The notes beneath the pieces are model-generated. The model was not told where the DNA came from and did not search any database. It saw only the letters and a program-made list of their open reading frames with translations. 64,000 nt of DNA from positions 4,314,001 through 4,378,000 of the forward strand of contig NZ_CP028843.1 of assembly GCF_003058325.1 (NCBI RefSeq), in the 5' to 3' direction. This DNA comes from Methylobacterium currus (lineage in GTDB: Bacteria; Pseudomonadota; Alphaproteobacteria; Rhizobiales; Beijerinckiaceae). A program made the position numbers and the translations under genes. Positions 26,053-34,765 of the stretch are shown here, one piece after another (within the stretch, counting starts at the first letter, position 1; every line of letters starts with the position of its first letter).

Positions 26053-27276
26053 ATGTCCCGAGAGATGAATCGGCGCGGGTTTGCCGGCGCCGCGATCCTG
26101 GCGCTCGCATGGGGGGCTACGATGCCGGCCGCGGCCGGCACAGTGGCGGATCGGCAGCGCTCGACCGTGCGTCCGAGCTTCACGGCGGAGGATCTCGCGG
26201 GGGCGCGGCCGGAGGGGCTGGCGGCCTCGGTGCGGCTGCCGGGCGACGATCCGGCGGCGTTCCGGGCCTTCGTCGACGGCGCCTCGATGGCGTCGCGCAA
26301 GCCCTGGCTCGCCCTGTCCGGCGGCGGCGAGAACGGCGCCTTCGCGGCGGGCCTGCTGAAGGGCTGGACCCGGGCCGGGACGCGGCCGGATTTCGGCGTC
26401 GTCACCGGCGTCTCGACCGGCGCGCTCATCGCCCCCTTCGCCTTCGTCGGCGCCTCCCAGGACGAGGCCCTGGAGAAGGCCTATACGGAGACCTCCGCGG
26501 CGGACGTGTTCGAGTTCGGCGGCGGCCCGGAGAGCCTCACCGATACCTGGCCGCTCAAGCGCGGCATCGAGCGCACCGTCACCCCCGCGCTCCTCGAGGC
26601 GGTGGCGGCGGAGCACCGCAAGGGCCGGCGCCTCCTCGTCGTCACCACCGACCTCGATTCCCTGCGCCCAACCCTGTGGAACATGGGCGCCATCGCGGCG
26701 TCCGGCGGTCCCGCAGGGCTCAAGCTGTTCCGCGAGGTGATGCTGGCCTCGGCGGCGATCCCCGGCATCTTCCCGCCGGTGATGATCGACTCCGTCGGGC
26801 CCAAGGCCAAGCGCTTCCAGGAGATGCATGCCGATGGCGGCGCCACGGCGCCGTTCTTCGTCGCCCCCGGGCGCATGCTGCTCGAGCCCCTGGCGGGCGC
26901 CTCCGCCGAGGAGGACCGCCTGCCCGCGCCCGCGATCTACGTCGTCGTCAACACCTCGCAGGCGCCGGATTTCCAGGTCGCCCAGCGCTCGATCCTGAGC
27001 ATCCTCGGCCGCTCGCTCTCGGCGATGATCAAGGCCCAGACCAGCGGCGCCATCGCGGTGACGAAGGCCTTCGCGGCCCGCACCGGCACGCCCCTCCACG
27101 TCGCCACCATCGACCAGCGCTTCTCCCAGACCTCGCAGGCGCCGTTCGAGCAGGGCTACATGCGGGCCCTGTTCGCCCATGGCGAGCGGCTGGGCCGCGC
27201 CGGCACCGCCTTCGACTGGTCGGCCGACACCATCACCACCAGCGCGACGGGGCGCAGCGCCAGCAACGCGCCGTAA
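26053..27276 (+). CDS. Tat-exported patatin-like phospholipase
   Basis: A 407-residue protein from the ATG at 26053, with AGGA 4 nt upstream. The N-terminus has a twin-arginine signal (NRRGFAGAAILAL, R7-R8; cleavage near residue 28). The patatin core includes the oxyanion loop SGGGENGAFAAG (G90-G92), the nucleophile elbow GVSTG (S121) and the catalytic Asp in DGGA (D261). The family hydrolyses acyl lipids. Export implies action in the periplasm or on the envelope. The next gene starts 113 bp later. Confidence 0.9.
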   Translation: MSREMNRRGFAGAAILALAWGATMPAAAGTVADRQRSTVRPSFTAEDLAGARPEGLAASVRLPGDDPAAFRAFVDGASMASRKPWLALSGGGENGAFAAGLLKGWTRAGTRPDFGVVTGVSTGALIAPFAFVGASQDEALEKAYTETSAADVFEFGGGPESLTDTWPLKRGIERTVTPALLEAVAAEHRKGRRLLVVTTDLDSLRPTLWNMGAIAASGGPAGLKLFREVMLASAAIPGIFPPVMIDSVGPKAKRFQEMHADGGATAPFFVAPGRMLLEPLAGASAEEDRLPAPAIYVVVNTSQAPDFQVAQRSILSILGRSLSAMIKAQTSGAIAVTKAFAARTGTPLHVATIDQRFSQTSQAPFEQGYMRALFAHGERLGRAGTAFDWSADTITTSATGRSASNAP

Positions 27277-27389
27277 CGTCGGCCCGAGGGCGCGCGGCCC
27301 GGGACGGAGCGGCGGGTTTTTCTGCATGTCGCGGAACCCCAACTGTCCTTATGATCGACGCGACGATCGAAGGCCCCGAGGAGCGCCGC

Positions 27390-29045
27390 ATGGCCAAAGG
27401 ATCCGACCTGCTGGTGGCCGCCCTCGAGAACGAGGGCGTGGACCGGATCTTCGGCATCCCGGGGGAGGAGAATCTCGATGTCGTCGAGTCCCTGCGCTCC
27501 TCGACGATCGAGCTGGTGCTGACCCGCCACGAGCAGGCGGCAGCCTTCATGGCGGCGACCCATGGCCGGCTGACGGGCCGGCCCGGCGTGTGCATCTCGA
27601 CGCTCGGGCCGGGCGCCCTCAACTTCACGACGGGCGCGGCCTACGCCCATCTCGGCGCGATGCCGATGCTGATGATCACCGGCCAGAAGCCGATCATGAG
27701 CGCCCGCCAGGCCCGGTTCCAGATCGTCGACGTGATCGCGGCGATGCGCCCGCTCACCAAGATGACGCGCCAGATCGTCTCCGCCGCCTCGATCCCGACC
27801 ATCGTGCGCGACGCCTTCCGGGTCGCCACCGAGGAGCGGCCCGGGCCGGTCCATCTCGAACTGCCCGAGGACGTCGCGGCGGAGGAGGCCGACGTCGCCC
27901 TGGTGCCGTCGCACCCGATCGACCGGCCGGTGGCCAACCCCGCCGCGATCGAGCGCGCCGCCGCCATGATCCTGCAGGCGCGCCGCCCGCTCGTCATGAT
28001 CGGCGCCGCCGGCAACCGGCCGCGCCTGGTCGAGCCCCTGTCCGACTTCGTGCGCCGCACCCGGATCCCGTTCTTCAACACCCAGATGGGCAAGGGCGCG
28101 GTCACCGGCGGCTCGAACCTCTATGTCGGCACCGCGGCCTTGTCTGAGCGCGACTATGTCCACGAGGCGATCGACAGCGCCGACCTCATCCTCTCGATCG
28201 GCCACGACACCGTCGAGAAGCCGCCCTTCCTGATGGGCCGGGTGGCGGGCGGGCCGCGGGTGATCCATGTCGGCTACGTCTCGGCCAGCGTCGAGCAGGT
28301 CTTCCACCCCGACGCCGAGGTGGTGGGCGATATCGGGGCGACCGTCACGGCGCTGGCCGACCGGCTCGGCGGCCGGCTCGACCCGGAGCCGGGGCTCCTC
28401 GACCTGCGCCAGCGCATCCTCGCCCGCATCAACGACCGGGCCGAGGAGGACCGCTTCCCGGTGACGCCCCAGCGCCTGGTGCACGACGTGCGGGCGGTGA
28501 TGCCGGAGGACGGCATCGTCTGCCTCGACAACGGCATGTACAAGATCTGGTTCGCCCGCAACTACCGCACCCACGTCGCCAACACGCTGCTGCTCGACAA
28601 CGCGCTCGCCACCATGGGCGCCGGACTGCCCTCGGCGATGATGGCCAAGCTCGTCCACCCGGAGCGCCGGGTGCTCGCGGTCTGCGGCGATGGCGGGTTC
28701 ATGATGAACAGCCAGGAGATGGAGACGGCCGTGCGCCTGAAGCTCGACCTGGTGGTGCTGGTGCTCGACGACCGCGCCTACGGCATGATCCGCTGGAAGC
28801 AGGCGGTCGACCGGTTCCCCGATTACGGCATGACCTTCGGCAACCCGGATTTCGTGACTTACGCCGAGTCCTACGGTGCCAAGGGCCACCGGGTGACATC
28901 GGCCGAGACGCTGGCGCCGACGCTGGAGGCCGCCTTCGCGGCGGGCGGGGTGCATCTCGTGGCGGTGCCGGTCGATTACTCCGAAAACACCCGGGTGCTG
29001 GTCGACGAGCTCGGCGGCCACGCCCCGCAGGTCGAGCCCGGCTAG
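27390..29045 (+). CDS. Acetolactate-synthase-like thiamine-diphosphate enzyme (large subunit type)
   Basis: A 551-residue protein from the ATG at 27390, with GAGGAG 7 nt upstream (an earlier ATG at 27351 is possible). It shows the catalytic Glu in TRHEQAAAFMA (E48), the central FAD/NAD-like domain, and the ThDP motif GDGG (D434) running to VLVLDDRAYGMIRWKQ. The usual NN/ND of that motif is DD here; Asp can still bind Mg. No regulatory subunit gene (ilvH) is adjacent, so it is likely a catabolic or specialised carboligase rather than the branched-chain biosynthetic enzyme. The exact reaction is uncertain. Confidence 0.85.
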   Translation: MAKGSDLLVAALENEGVDRIFGIPGEENLDVVESLRSSTIELVLTRHEQAAAFMAATHGRLTGRPGVCISTLGPGALNFTTGAAYAHLGAMPMLMITGQKPIMSARQARFQIVDVIAAMRPLTKMTRQIVSAASIPTIVRDAFRVATEERPGPVHLELPEDVAAEEADVALVPSHPIDRPVANPAAIERAAAMILQARRPLVMIGAAGNRPRLVEPLSDFVRRTRIPFFNTQMGKGAVTGGSNLYVGTAALSERDYVHEAIDSADLILSIGHDTVEKPPFLMGRVAGGPRVIHVGYVSASVEQVFHPDAEVVGDIGATVTALADRLGGRLDPEPGLLDLRQRILARINDRAEEDRFPVTPQRLVHDVRAVMPEDGIVCLDNGMYKIWFARNYRTHVANTLLLDNALATMGAGLPSAMMAKLVHPERRVLAVCGDGGFMMNSQEMETAVRLKLDLVVLVLDDRAYGMIRWKQAVDRFPDYGMTFGNPDFVTYAESYGAKGHRVTSAETLAPTLEAAFAAGGVHLVAVPVDYSENTRVLVDELGGHAPQVEPG

Positions 29046-29049
29046 ACCC

Positions 29050-30171
29050 ATGGAACGCCCCGCGTCGGATCGGCGCCGGCGCATGGCCGGGGCGCTGCTG
29101 CTGCTCGGCGCCGCCGGCATCGCCGCCGCGGCCCCCGTGCTGTTGCCGGAGGCGGCCCGCGCCTGGCACCTGCGCGCGGCCGCCGACGATCCCGCGGCGC
29201 TCGCCGCCTTGCGCCTGCCCGCTGTCGCGGATGCCGAGCGGATCGGCGCCGGCCTCGATGCGGCTTTGGCGGTGCGCGACGAGGATCTCGCCCGGAGCTT
29301 CCTGGCGCTCGCCGAGGAGCGGGGCGTGCCGGTCTCGCCCGAGCGGCGGGCCTCCGTGGCGGCGCTCGCGGAGGGCGCGCCGCGCCGGGCCCTCGCGGAC
29401 GCCGCCACCGGCTTCGTCAGCGGGGAGGGGGCCGGCATGGCCGGCCTCGCCGGCGCGGTGGCGGGCGACCTCGTCGGCTACGGCGACCTGCGCGACCTGT
29501 GGCGCGAGGGCGGGCGGCTCGCCCGGGGCGAGGCTTACGACCCGCTGCTCCTCGGCCTCGCCACCGCCGGGCTGGCGCTCACCGGCGCCACCATCGTGTC
29601 CCTGGGCTCGAGCGTGCCGGTCCATGCCGGCACCACGACCCTGAAGCTCGCCGCCCGCACCGGCAAGCTGTCCCGGCCCCTGGCCGTCCGGCTCACCCGC
29701 AGCGCCGGCGCGGCCGTCGACCGCGAGGCCCTGGCTCTCGCCACCGCGGCCGCCGGTCGGCTCGATCTCGCGGCCCTGCGCCAGGGGGCGAAGGGTGTGC
29801 TGCGGCCGGGCGCGTTGCGGGAGATCCGTAGCGTCGGCGAGCAATCGGCCCGGATCCAGGCGCGGCTCGGTGCCCGCGGCGCCCTGCAGGCCCTCGCCGT
29901 GGCGGAGAATGCCGACGACCTGCGCCGCGTCGCCCGCCTGTCGGAGGGAATGGGCGGACGCAGCCGGGCGGTCCTGGCGCTCCTGGGCCGCGGCGCCCTG
30001 GTGCTGGGGTCGGGCCTCCTGGTGGTCCTGCAGGGCCTGTGGCTCGGCCTCGCCTGGTTCCTGGCCGCCGCCCTGTTCTGCCGCCGCGCCGGCACCGCAC
30101 TCGGCCGTCTGGTCTGGCGGCGCCGACGCCGGACGCGGACTGCGCCGCACCTTGCGGATGCTCCCGCCTGA
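29050..30171 (+). CDS. Uncharacterised membrane protein, coupled to the ThDP enzyme gene
   Basis: A 373-residue protein whose ATG is 4 nt after the TAG of the preceding gene, so co-transcription is likely. An N-terminal helix (AGALLLLGAAGIAAAAPVLL) is followed by an Ala/Arg-rich soluble region, a hydrophobic segment (LLGLATAGLALTGATIVSLG, about residues 168-190) and a C-terminal membrane helix (LVLGSGLLVVLQGLWLGLAWF). A highly basic tail (RRRRRTRT) ends the protein. I do not recognise a domain. The operon position is the only functional hint. Confidence 0.7.
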   Translation: MERPASDRRRRMAGALLLLGAAGIAAAAPVLLPEAARAWHLRAAADDPAALAALRLPAVADAERIGAGLDAALAVRDEDLARSFLALAEERGVPVSPERRASVAALAEGAPRRALADAATGFVSGEGAGMAGLAGAVAGDLVGYGDLRDLWREGGRLARGEAYDPLLLGLATAGLALTGATIVSLGSSVPVHAGTTTLKLAARTGKLSRPLAVRLTRSAGAAVDREALALATAAAGRLDLAALRQGAKGVLRPGALREIRSVGEQSARIQARLGARGALQALAVAENADDLRRVARLSEGMGGRSRAVLALLGRGALVLGSGLLVVLQGLWLGLAWFLAAALFCRRAGTALGRLVWRRRRRTRTAPHLADAPA

Positions 30172-30734
30172 CGGCATCGATCAGGCCGCTGCACCGCATC
30201 GTCGTTTCGCCGCAGCGCCGTGCAGCCGAAACATCTGGGCGCCGGCCGCCGCGGCGCGGATCGCCGCCTTCCGCTGCGTTCGCCGGCGATCGACTGGCTG
30301 GTTTTCCGGTCATTGCCTCAGGCAGATCCGACCCAGATCCGGGAACCGGTCGCGGCGGGGGCTCGTCCGCGCCTCTCGACCATCACGCCAGCGCCGAAAC
30401 CCGGCGCTCGACCTCGGCGCGACGTGCCGCCCCCTTCAAAAGGATGATACCAATCCCAGCCGCGGCGGTGCGACCGATACCTGACGCAAGCATCCGGATT
30501 CGGCCGCATCAATCTTATCCGATTTAATCTCGATGCTGAAATGCCGATCAACAGTCTTGTGCTGCAGAGATTTTGGTACTTAAATGGCTTCGGACGGGTC
30601 GCGGCCCGTTCGATCGCGGAGTTTTGCCGGGGGGCGACGATGCACGCGTGCAGATGGGGCGAACGCGGTCGGGGCAGCGTCGCGCGGAGCGGTGACGGAC
30701 GACGGCGCAGCCGCCTCACCGGGACCACCGCACC
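30172..30734. other. 563 bp intergenic region upstream of the PAS-LuxR gene
   Basis: No supportable gene. The last third (about 30490-30600) is clearly AT-richer than its surroundings (AATCTTATCCGATTTAATCT) and probably carries the promoter of the downstream regulator. The earlier part is ordinary GC-rich sequence without strong palindromes. Confidence 0.4.
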
Positions 30735-31430
30735 GTGACCGCCTGGCAGCCGGCGGCGGCGGCCGCCCTCGACGCCCTCGCTCTCGCCGTGCTGGTGGTC
30801 GACCGGCAGGGGCACATCCTCCACGCCAACCGGGAGGCGGCAGACCTCCTTGACCGGCCCGACGGGGCCTTGTCGGGCCAGCACGCCGCCGGCGGCTGCC
30901 TCGGAGCCCGCCACGCGGAGGGCCGCTCGCGGCTCCACGCCCTGATCCAGGCGGCCTGCGACGGGCGGCCCGGGGAAGCCGGCGGCTTCCTGCAACTCGA
31001 GAGCGGCGGCCCGGACGAGCCGGGTGTCTCGGTCTGCGTGTCACCCCTCGTCGATGCCGAGGCGCCCGGCCGGGCGGTGGTGGTGGCCCGGCTGCTGCGG
31101 GCCCAGGGGCGGATCGAGGTCCAGCTGCGCACCCTGTTCGGCCTGACGAGGGCCGAGGCGCAGGTCGGCGCGGCCCTTGCCCGCGGCGGCTGCCTCGCCG
31201 AGATCGCGGCCGAGCTCGGCATCAGCGTCACCACGGCGCGCACCCATGTCGCCCGCATCTTCCTGAAGACCGGAACCCGGCAGCAGAGCCAGCTCGTCGC
31301 CCTGGTGGCGGCGGTGCACTTGCCGGTGGCGTGCGGGGCCGGCGAGGCGGCGCATATTCCGGCTCATGCCGCGAAATCGCCGGCTCACGCCCCGAGAACA
31401 CCGGCTCAGGTTCTGAGATCGAGCCGATAG
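30735..31430 (+). CDS. PAS-LuxR family transcriptional regulator
   Basis: A 231-residue protein from a GTG at 30735. Residues about 10-110 form a PAS-like sensor (LAVLVVDRQGHILHANREAADLL). Residues about 130-195 form a LuxR helix-turn-helix (LTRAEAQVGAALARGGCLAEI, GISVTTARTHVARIFLKTG). After the HTH there is an unusual tail with a seven-residue tandem repeat (PAHAAKS-PAHAPRT-PAQVLRS) encoded by 21-bp DNA repeats at 31359, 31380 and 31401. Its 3' end overlaps the convergent GntR gene by 25 bp. The target genes are unknown. Confidence 0.83.
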   Translation: MTAWQPAAAAALDALALAVLVVDRQGHILHANREAADLLDRPDGALSGQHAAGGCLGARHAEGRSRLHALIQAACDGRPGEAGGFLQLESGGPDEPGVSVCVSPLVDAEAPGRAVVVARLLRAQGRIEVQLRTLFGLTRAEAQVGAALARGGCLAEIAAELGISVTTARTHVARIFLKTGTRQQSQLVALVAAVHLPVACGAGEAAHIPAHAAKSPAHAPRTPAQVLRSSR

Positions 31431-32185
31431 GCGTAGGCGTCGCCGCGAAACAGGCCCTCGACATACTCGATCATCCGGTCGTCCCGGTCGTAGGAGCGGC
31501 GCTTGATCAGGAGGCAGGGGAGGGCTTGCGTGAAGCCGAACACCGCGCACTCCGCCTCGTCCGGCGTCGCCGCCTCGATGGTCTGGCGGCAGCGCACCAG
31601 GGCCGCCCCATGAGCGCCCAGGAACGCGTAGACCGAACCGTCGAGGTCGCCCTCGGCGAGGGCCGGCACCGCCGTGAGGTCGTACCACGCCACCTCCCGC
31701 GACAACGGCATTCCGTCGCCGCAGCGGATGCGGACCAGCTTCAGGAACGGTGCGGTCGAGGGCAGGCCGAACAGCGAGGCGATCGAGCGATCCTGGACCA
31801 CCCGGCGCTCGACGATCTGCGACGAGGGCACGCGGCCGAGCTCGCGCATCTCCTCGGTGAAGCCCTTGAGCCGGTCCATGCCCGGGCTGAGCCGGGTGCG
31901 CCCGGGCGCCACGATGAAGCCGTGCCGGCCATGGGCGGTGAGGTAATGCTGCCGGCGCAGGGAATCGTAGCAGCGCTGCACCGTGGTGCGGCTGACGCCC
32001 AGCGCCTCCGCGAAGGGACGCTCGGCCGGCAGCGTCGTGCCGCCCGCCACCGTCCCGTCCTCGATCAGCGCGCGCAGCTGCTCTTCCAGCTGCTGATAGA
32101 GCGGCTTCGCGGTATCATGGCGCAGCCGCACCAGGCTCGTCAGGGCAGGGTGGCCCGGGCCGGGCCCGGACGGGTGCTCGGGCAT
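31406..32185 (-). CDS. GntR-family (HutC/UTRA type) transcriptional regulator
   Basis: A 259-residue regulator from the ATG at 32185. The N-terminal GntR winged helix is PLYQQLEEQLRALIEDG, LPAERPFAEALGVSRTTVQR and YDSLRRQHYLTAHGRHGFIV. The C-terminal UTRA ligand domain spans about residues 100-255 (LKLVRIRCGDGMPLSREVAWY, IKRRSYDRDDRMIEYVEGLFR). It is divergent from the PfkB kinase gene with 65 bp between starts, so it probably controls that gene in response to a sugar or sugar phosphate. Confidence 0.88.
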   Translation of the reverse strand: MPEHPSGPGPGHPALTSLVRLRHDTAKPLYQQLEEQLRALIEDGTVAGGTTLPAERPFAEALGVSRTTVQRCYDSLRRQHYLTAHGRHGFIVAPGRTRLSPGMDRLKGFTEEMRELGRVPSSQIVERRVVQDRSIASLFGLPSTAPFLKLVRIRCGDGMPLSREVAWYDLTAVPALAEGDLDGSVYAFLGAHGAALVRCRQTIEAATPDEAECAVFGFTQALPCLLIKRRSYDRDDRMIEYVEGLFRGDAYAYRLDLRT

Positions 32186-32250
32186 CGGCGGGTCAGCCGA
32201 TGCGGGAAGCGCGCGCCGGGGCGGCGTGGGCGACCGGACGGAGAGGGGAC

Positions 32251-33240
32251 ATGAGCGTCGAGGGTAGCGTCGACATGGTGGCCGATCCGGCTCTCTTCGT
32301 CCTCGGAAGCTTCGTGGTCGCCTGTTCTGCCACGGTTGCCCGCCTGCCGCGAGCGGGCGAATCGCTGGAGGCACAGGCTTTCCTGGTCGAGCCCGGCGGC
32401 AAGGGCCTCAACCTCGCGGTCGGGGCGCGGCGCCTCGGCGGCGCCGTCGACGGAATCCTGGCGGTCGGGGACGATGCCCTGGCGGCGCTCGCCGGGCCGG
32501 CCCTCGACCGCGCCGGCCTCCCGCCGGAGATGCTGCACCGTTTTCCCGGTCCGACCGGGGCCGGCATCGGCTTCACCGACGCCTCGGGCGAGAACTGCCT
32601 CGCGGTGCATCCCGGCGCCAATGCCCGGCTCGGCGCCGTGGAGGTGCGGGAGGCGGCCGAGCGGATCGCCCGCAGCACCCTCGTCCTGGCACAGTTCGAG
32701 GTCGGCGACGAGGCGGTGGCGGAGACGTTTCGGATCGCCCGCGCGGCGGGCCTGCGCACCCTGCTCAACCCCTCGCCGTTCCGGATGCCGTCGCCGGAGA
32801 TCCTGGCGGAGACCGCGATCCTGGTGGTCAACGCGGTGGAGGCCGCGGCCTTCGGCACGGCCTTCGACATCCCGGTGCCCGAGGACACGGCGGAGCCCCC
32901 GGCCTTCACGGCCCTGGCCGGGATGCTGCTCGCCCGCGGGCCGGACCTCGTCGTGATCACCCTCGGGGCGTCGGGAGCGATCGCCTTCCCTGCCGGTCAT
33001 CCTGTCCTGGTCCAGCCGGCCTTCCCGGTCGCAGCCATCGACACGCTCGGGGCCGGCGACGCGTTCACGGCGGGCCTCGCGGTCGGCCTCGCCGAGGGGC
33101 GCACGCTCTCGGAGAGCCTGCGCGTCGCTGCGGCGTGCGGTGCCTGCGTGGTCCGCCACAAGGGCGTGTTCGACGCCCTGCCGGACCGCGCCGCGGTCGC
33201 GGCCCTGCTCCGCGAGGCGCCGTCATCCAAGGCGCCGTGA
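32251..33240 (+). CDS. PfkB-family carbohydrate kinase (ribokinase-like)
   Basis: A 329-residue kinase from the ATG at 32251, with AGAGG 4 nt upstream. It has both PfkB signatures: GGKGLNLAVGARRLGG near the N-terminus and DTLGAGDAFTAG with the catalytic Asp near the C-terminus. The family phosphorylates ribose, nucleosides and related sugars; ribokinase is the closest pattern, but the substrate is unknown. No sugar transporter is adjacent. The divergent GntR gene is the likely regulator. Confidence 0.85.
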   Translation: MSVEGSVDMVADPALFVLGSFVVACSATVARLPRAGESLEAQAFLVEPGGKGLNLAVGARRLGGAVDGILAVGDDALAALAGPALDRAGLPPEMLHRFPGPTGAGIGFTDASGENCLAVHPGANARLGAVEVREAAERIARSTLVLAQFEVGDEAVAETFRIARAAGLRTLLNPSPFRMPSPEILAETAILVVNAVEAAAFGTAFDIPVPEDTAEPPAFTALAGMLLARGPDLVVITLGASGAIAFPAGHPVLVQPAFPVAAIDTLGAGDAFTAGLAVGLAEGRTLSESLRVAAACGACVVRHKGVFDALPDRAAVAALLREAPSSKAP

Positions 33241-33287
33241 GGCATCGTCCGCGGAACGATGTTTTTCGAAATCCGAAGGTATCGGCT

Positions 33288-33380
33288 CTACGTGAACAGG
33301 CCGGCGAGCAGGCTACCCACCATCGCGACCACCGCGAGGGTCACGAGGAACCGGATGTCGTCGAGTCTTTCCCTGATCAT
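33288..33380 (-). CDS. 30-residue single-span membrane peptide
   Basis: The ATG at 33380 is preceded by GGAGG with 7 nt spacing, a strong ribosome site. The peptide starts MIRERLDDIRFLV, a charged amphipathic head, and continues into one membrane span (LVTLAVVAMVGSLLAGLF). No family is recognised. It lies on the same strand as, and about 220 nt downstream of, small RNA copy 2. An in-frame upstream extension exists but lacks a ribosome site. Confidence 0.6.
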   Translation of the reverse strand: MIRERLDDIRFLVTLAVVAMVGSLLAGLFT

Positions 33381-33602
33381 CGCCGAGCCTCCTTCGCCGC
33401 GTGACCGAGGCTGTGTAGAGGCTCGAGCCGCGTTGCGCAGTGCGCATCCGCACCTTTGCTTGATGGATGGTGAATGGAGCTGATCGGGGGGCATCGCCCG
33501 CCTCAGGCCGGCCCGCAAGGCCTTGTGCGAACGCGCGAAAACGGCGTGCATTCAGGCACGATCATGGCGGCTTGGCCGTTGACAGATGCGCTTGCACCGA
33601 AG

Positions 33603-33690
33603 AAAAAAGGCCACACGCGAGGTGTGGCCCAAGTCTAGGGAGGAAACGCCCAAAGAGGGCAGCAACGCCGCGACGCCATCGCCGCGTTGC
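33603..33690 (-). ncRNA. Small RNA, alpha-r8/MmgR (suhB)-like, copy 2
   Basis: Read on the minus strand: a first hairpin closes with GCAACGC/GCGTTGC (33690-33684 with 33668-33662). Next come a GCCC-TCTTT-GGGC hairpin and the motif TTTCCTCCCT (33646-33637). Last is a Rho-independent terminator, GGCCACAC (33629-33622) with GTGTGGCC (33616-33609) and six T (33608-33603). Bases 33660-33631 are identical to 7113-7142 of copy 1, while the outer stem and terminator arms differ but still pair. That covariation supports a functional RNA. A CTATGA hexamer just upstream (about 33699-33694) could be the -10; no clear -35 is seen. Confidence 0.78.
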
Positions 33691-33859
33691 CACTTCATAG
33701 CTAAGCCCTGTCGGCTCCGCTGGCAAGGGCTTGTCCGCGTTTTGTGGCATCCGTGACGCAGGTGATGCCGCGACGCAACGCCTCGCGCACCGTCAAGCGC
33801 CCGGACCCGCGACTGCCGCGTTTCGCTCTCCTCCGTTGCGACACTCAGGAGCCGCCGCG

Positions 33860-34765
33860 ATGACGTCCACCGAGCCCACGACGCGGCGCATCCCGGTCCG
33901 CGGCCTGACCCTGAACATCGCCGAGGCCGGCCCGGCGGAGGGGCCGCTCACGATCCTGCTGCACGGCTTCCCCGAGACCTGGTGGAGCTGGCGGCACCAG
34001 ATCGGACCGCTGGCGGCGGCCGGATCGCGGGTCGTGGCACCGGACCAGCGCGGCTACGGCCTGTCGAGCCGGCCCGAGGGGATCTCGGCCTACCATCTCG
34101 ACCGCCTCGCCGAGGACGTGATCGGCCTCGCCGACGCCCTCGGACACGATCCCGAACAAGGAGAGCGATTCCGCCTCATCGGGCACGATTGGGGCGGCCT
34201 CGTCGCCTGGTGGGTGGCGGCGCGCCATCCCGGCCGGGTGGAGCGGCTGGCGATCCTCAACGCGCCGCATCCGGACGTCTTCGGCGCCTATGCCCGCCGG
34301 CACCCGGGCCAGTTGCTGCGCAGCGCCTATGTCGGGCTGTTCCAGCTCCCCGGCCTGCCCGAGGCGCTGCTGCGCGCCGGCGACTGCGCCGTCTTGCGGC
34401 GCGCCCTGACCGGATCGAGCCGGCCCGGCGCCTTCTCGCCCCACGATCTCGACCTCTACGCCGCCGCCTGGCGCCGGCCCGGGGCGATCACCGCGATGCT
34501 GAACTGGTACCGGGCCCTGCGCCTGCCCCGGGCGCCGGCGCCGGAACCGATCCGTCCGCCGGTCCTGGTCCTGTGGGGCGAGCGCGACACCGCGCTCGAA
34601 CGCGGCCTCGCCGCCGAGAGCCTGCGCCTCTGCGCGCAAGGGGCGGTGCGGTATTTTCCGCAAGCCACCCACTGGCTCCAGCACGAGGAGCCGCAAGGGG
34701 TCAACGACGCCCTGATCGGCTTCCTGACCGCCGACAGCCCCGGCCCGCCTCCGGCTCAGGCCTGA
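33860..34765 (+). CDS. Alpha/beta hydrolase, epoxide-hydrolase/dehalogenase-like
   Basis: A 301-residue hydrolase from the ATG at 33860. It shows the oxyanion motif [15 protein letters not shown], a [11 protein letters not shown] segment, the nucleophile Asp in [11 protein letters not shown], the charge-relay region [12 protein letters not shown] and the catalytic His in THWLQHE. An Asp nucleophile places it with epoxide hydrolases and haloalkane dehalogenases rather than Ser esterases. Substrate unknown. Its last 10 bp overlap the 3' end of convergent trpC. Its promoter region is shared with divergent small RNA copy 2. Confidence 0.87.
   Translation: MTSTEPTTRRIPVRGLTLNIAEAGPAEGPLTILLHGFPETWWSWRHQIGPLAAAGSRVVAPDQRGYGLSSRPEGISAYHLDRLAEDVIGLADALGHDPEQGERFRLIGHDWGGLVAWWVAARHPGRVERLAILNAPHPDVFGAYARRHPGQLLRSAYVGLFQLPGLPEALLRAGDCAVLRRALTGSSRPGAFSPHDLDLYAAAWRRPGAITAMLNWYRALRLPRAPAPEPIRPPVLVLWGERDTALERGLAAESLRLCAQGAVRYFPQATHWLQHEEPQGVNDALIGFLTADSPGPPPAQA

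Noticed and set aside
30172-30734. Possible small genes in the gap before the LuxR regulator
   Set aside because: Open frames exist, but none has a ribosome site, a recognisable domain or the expected codon bias.
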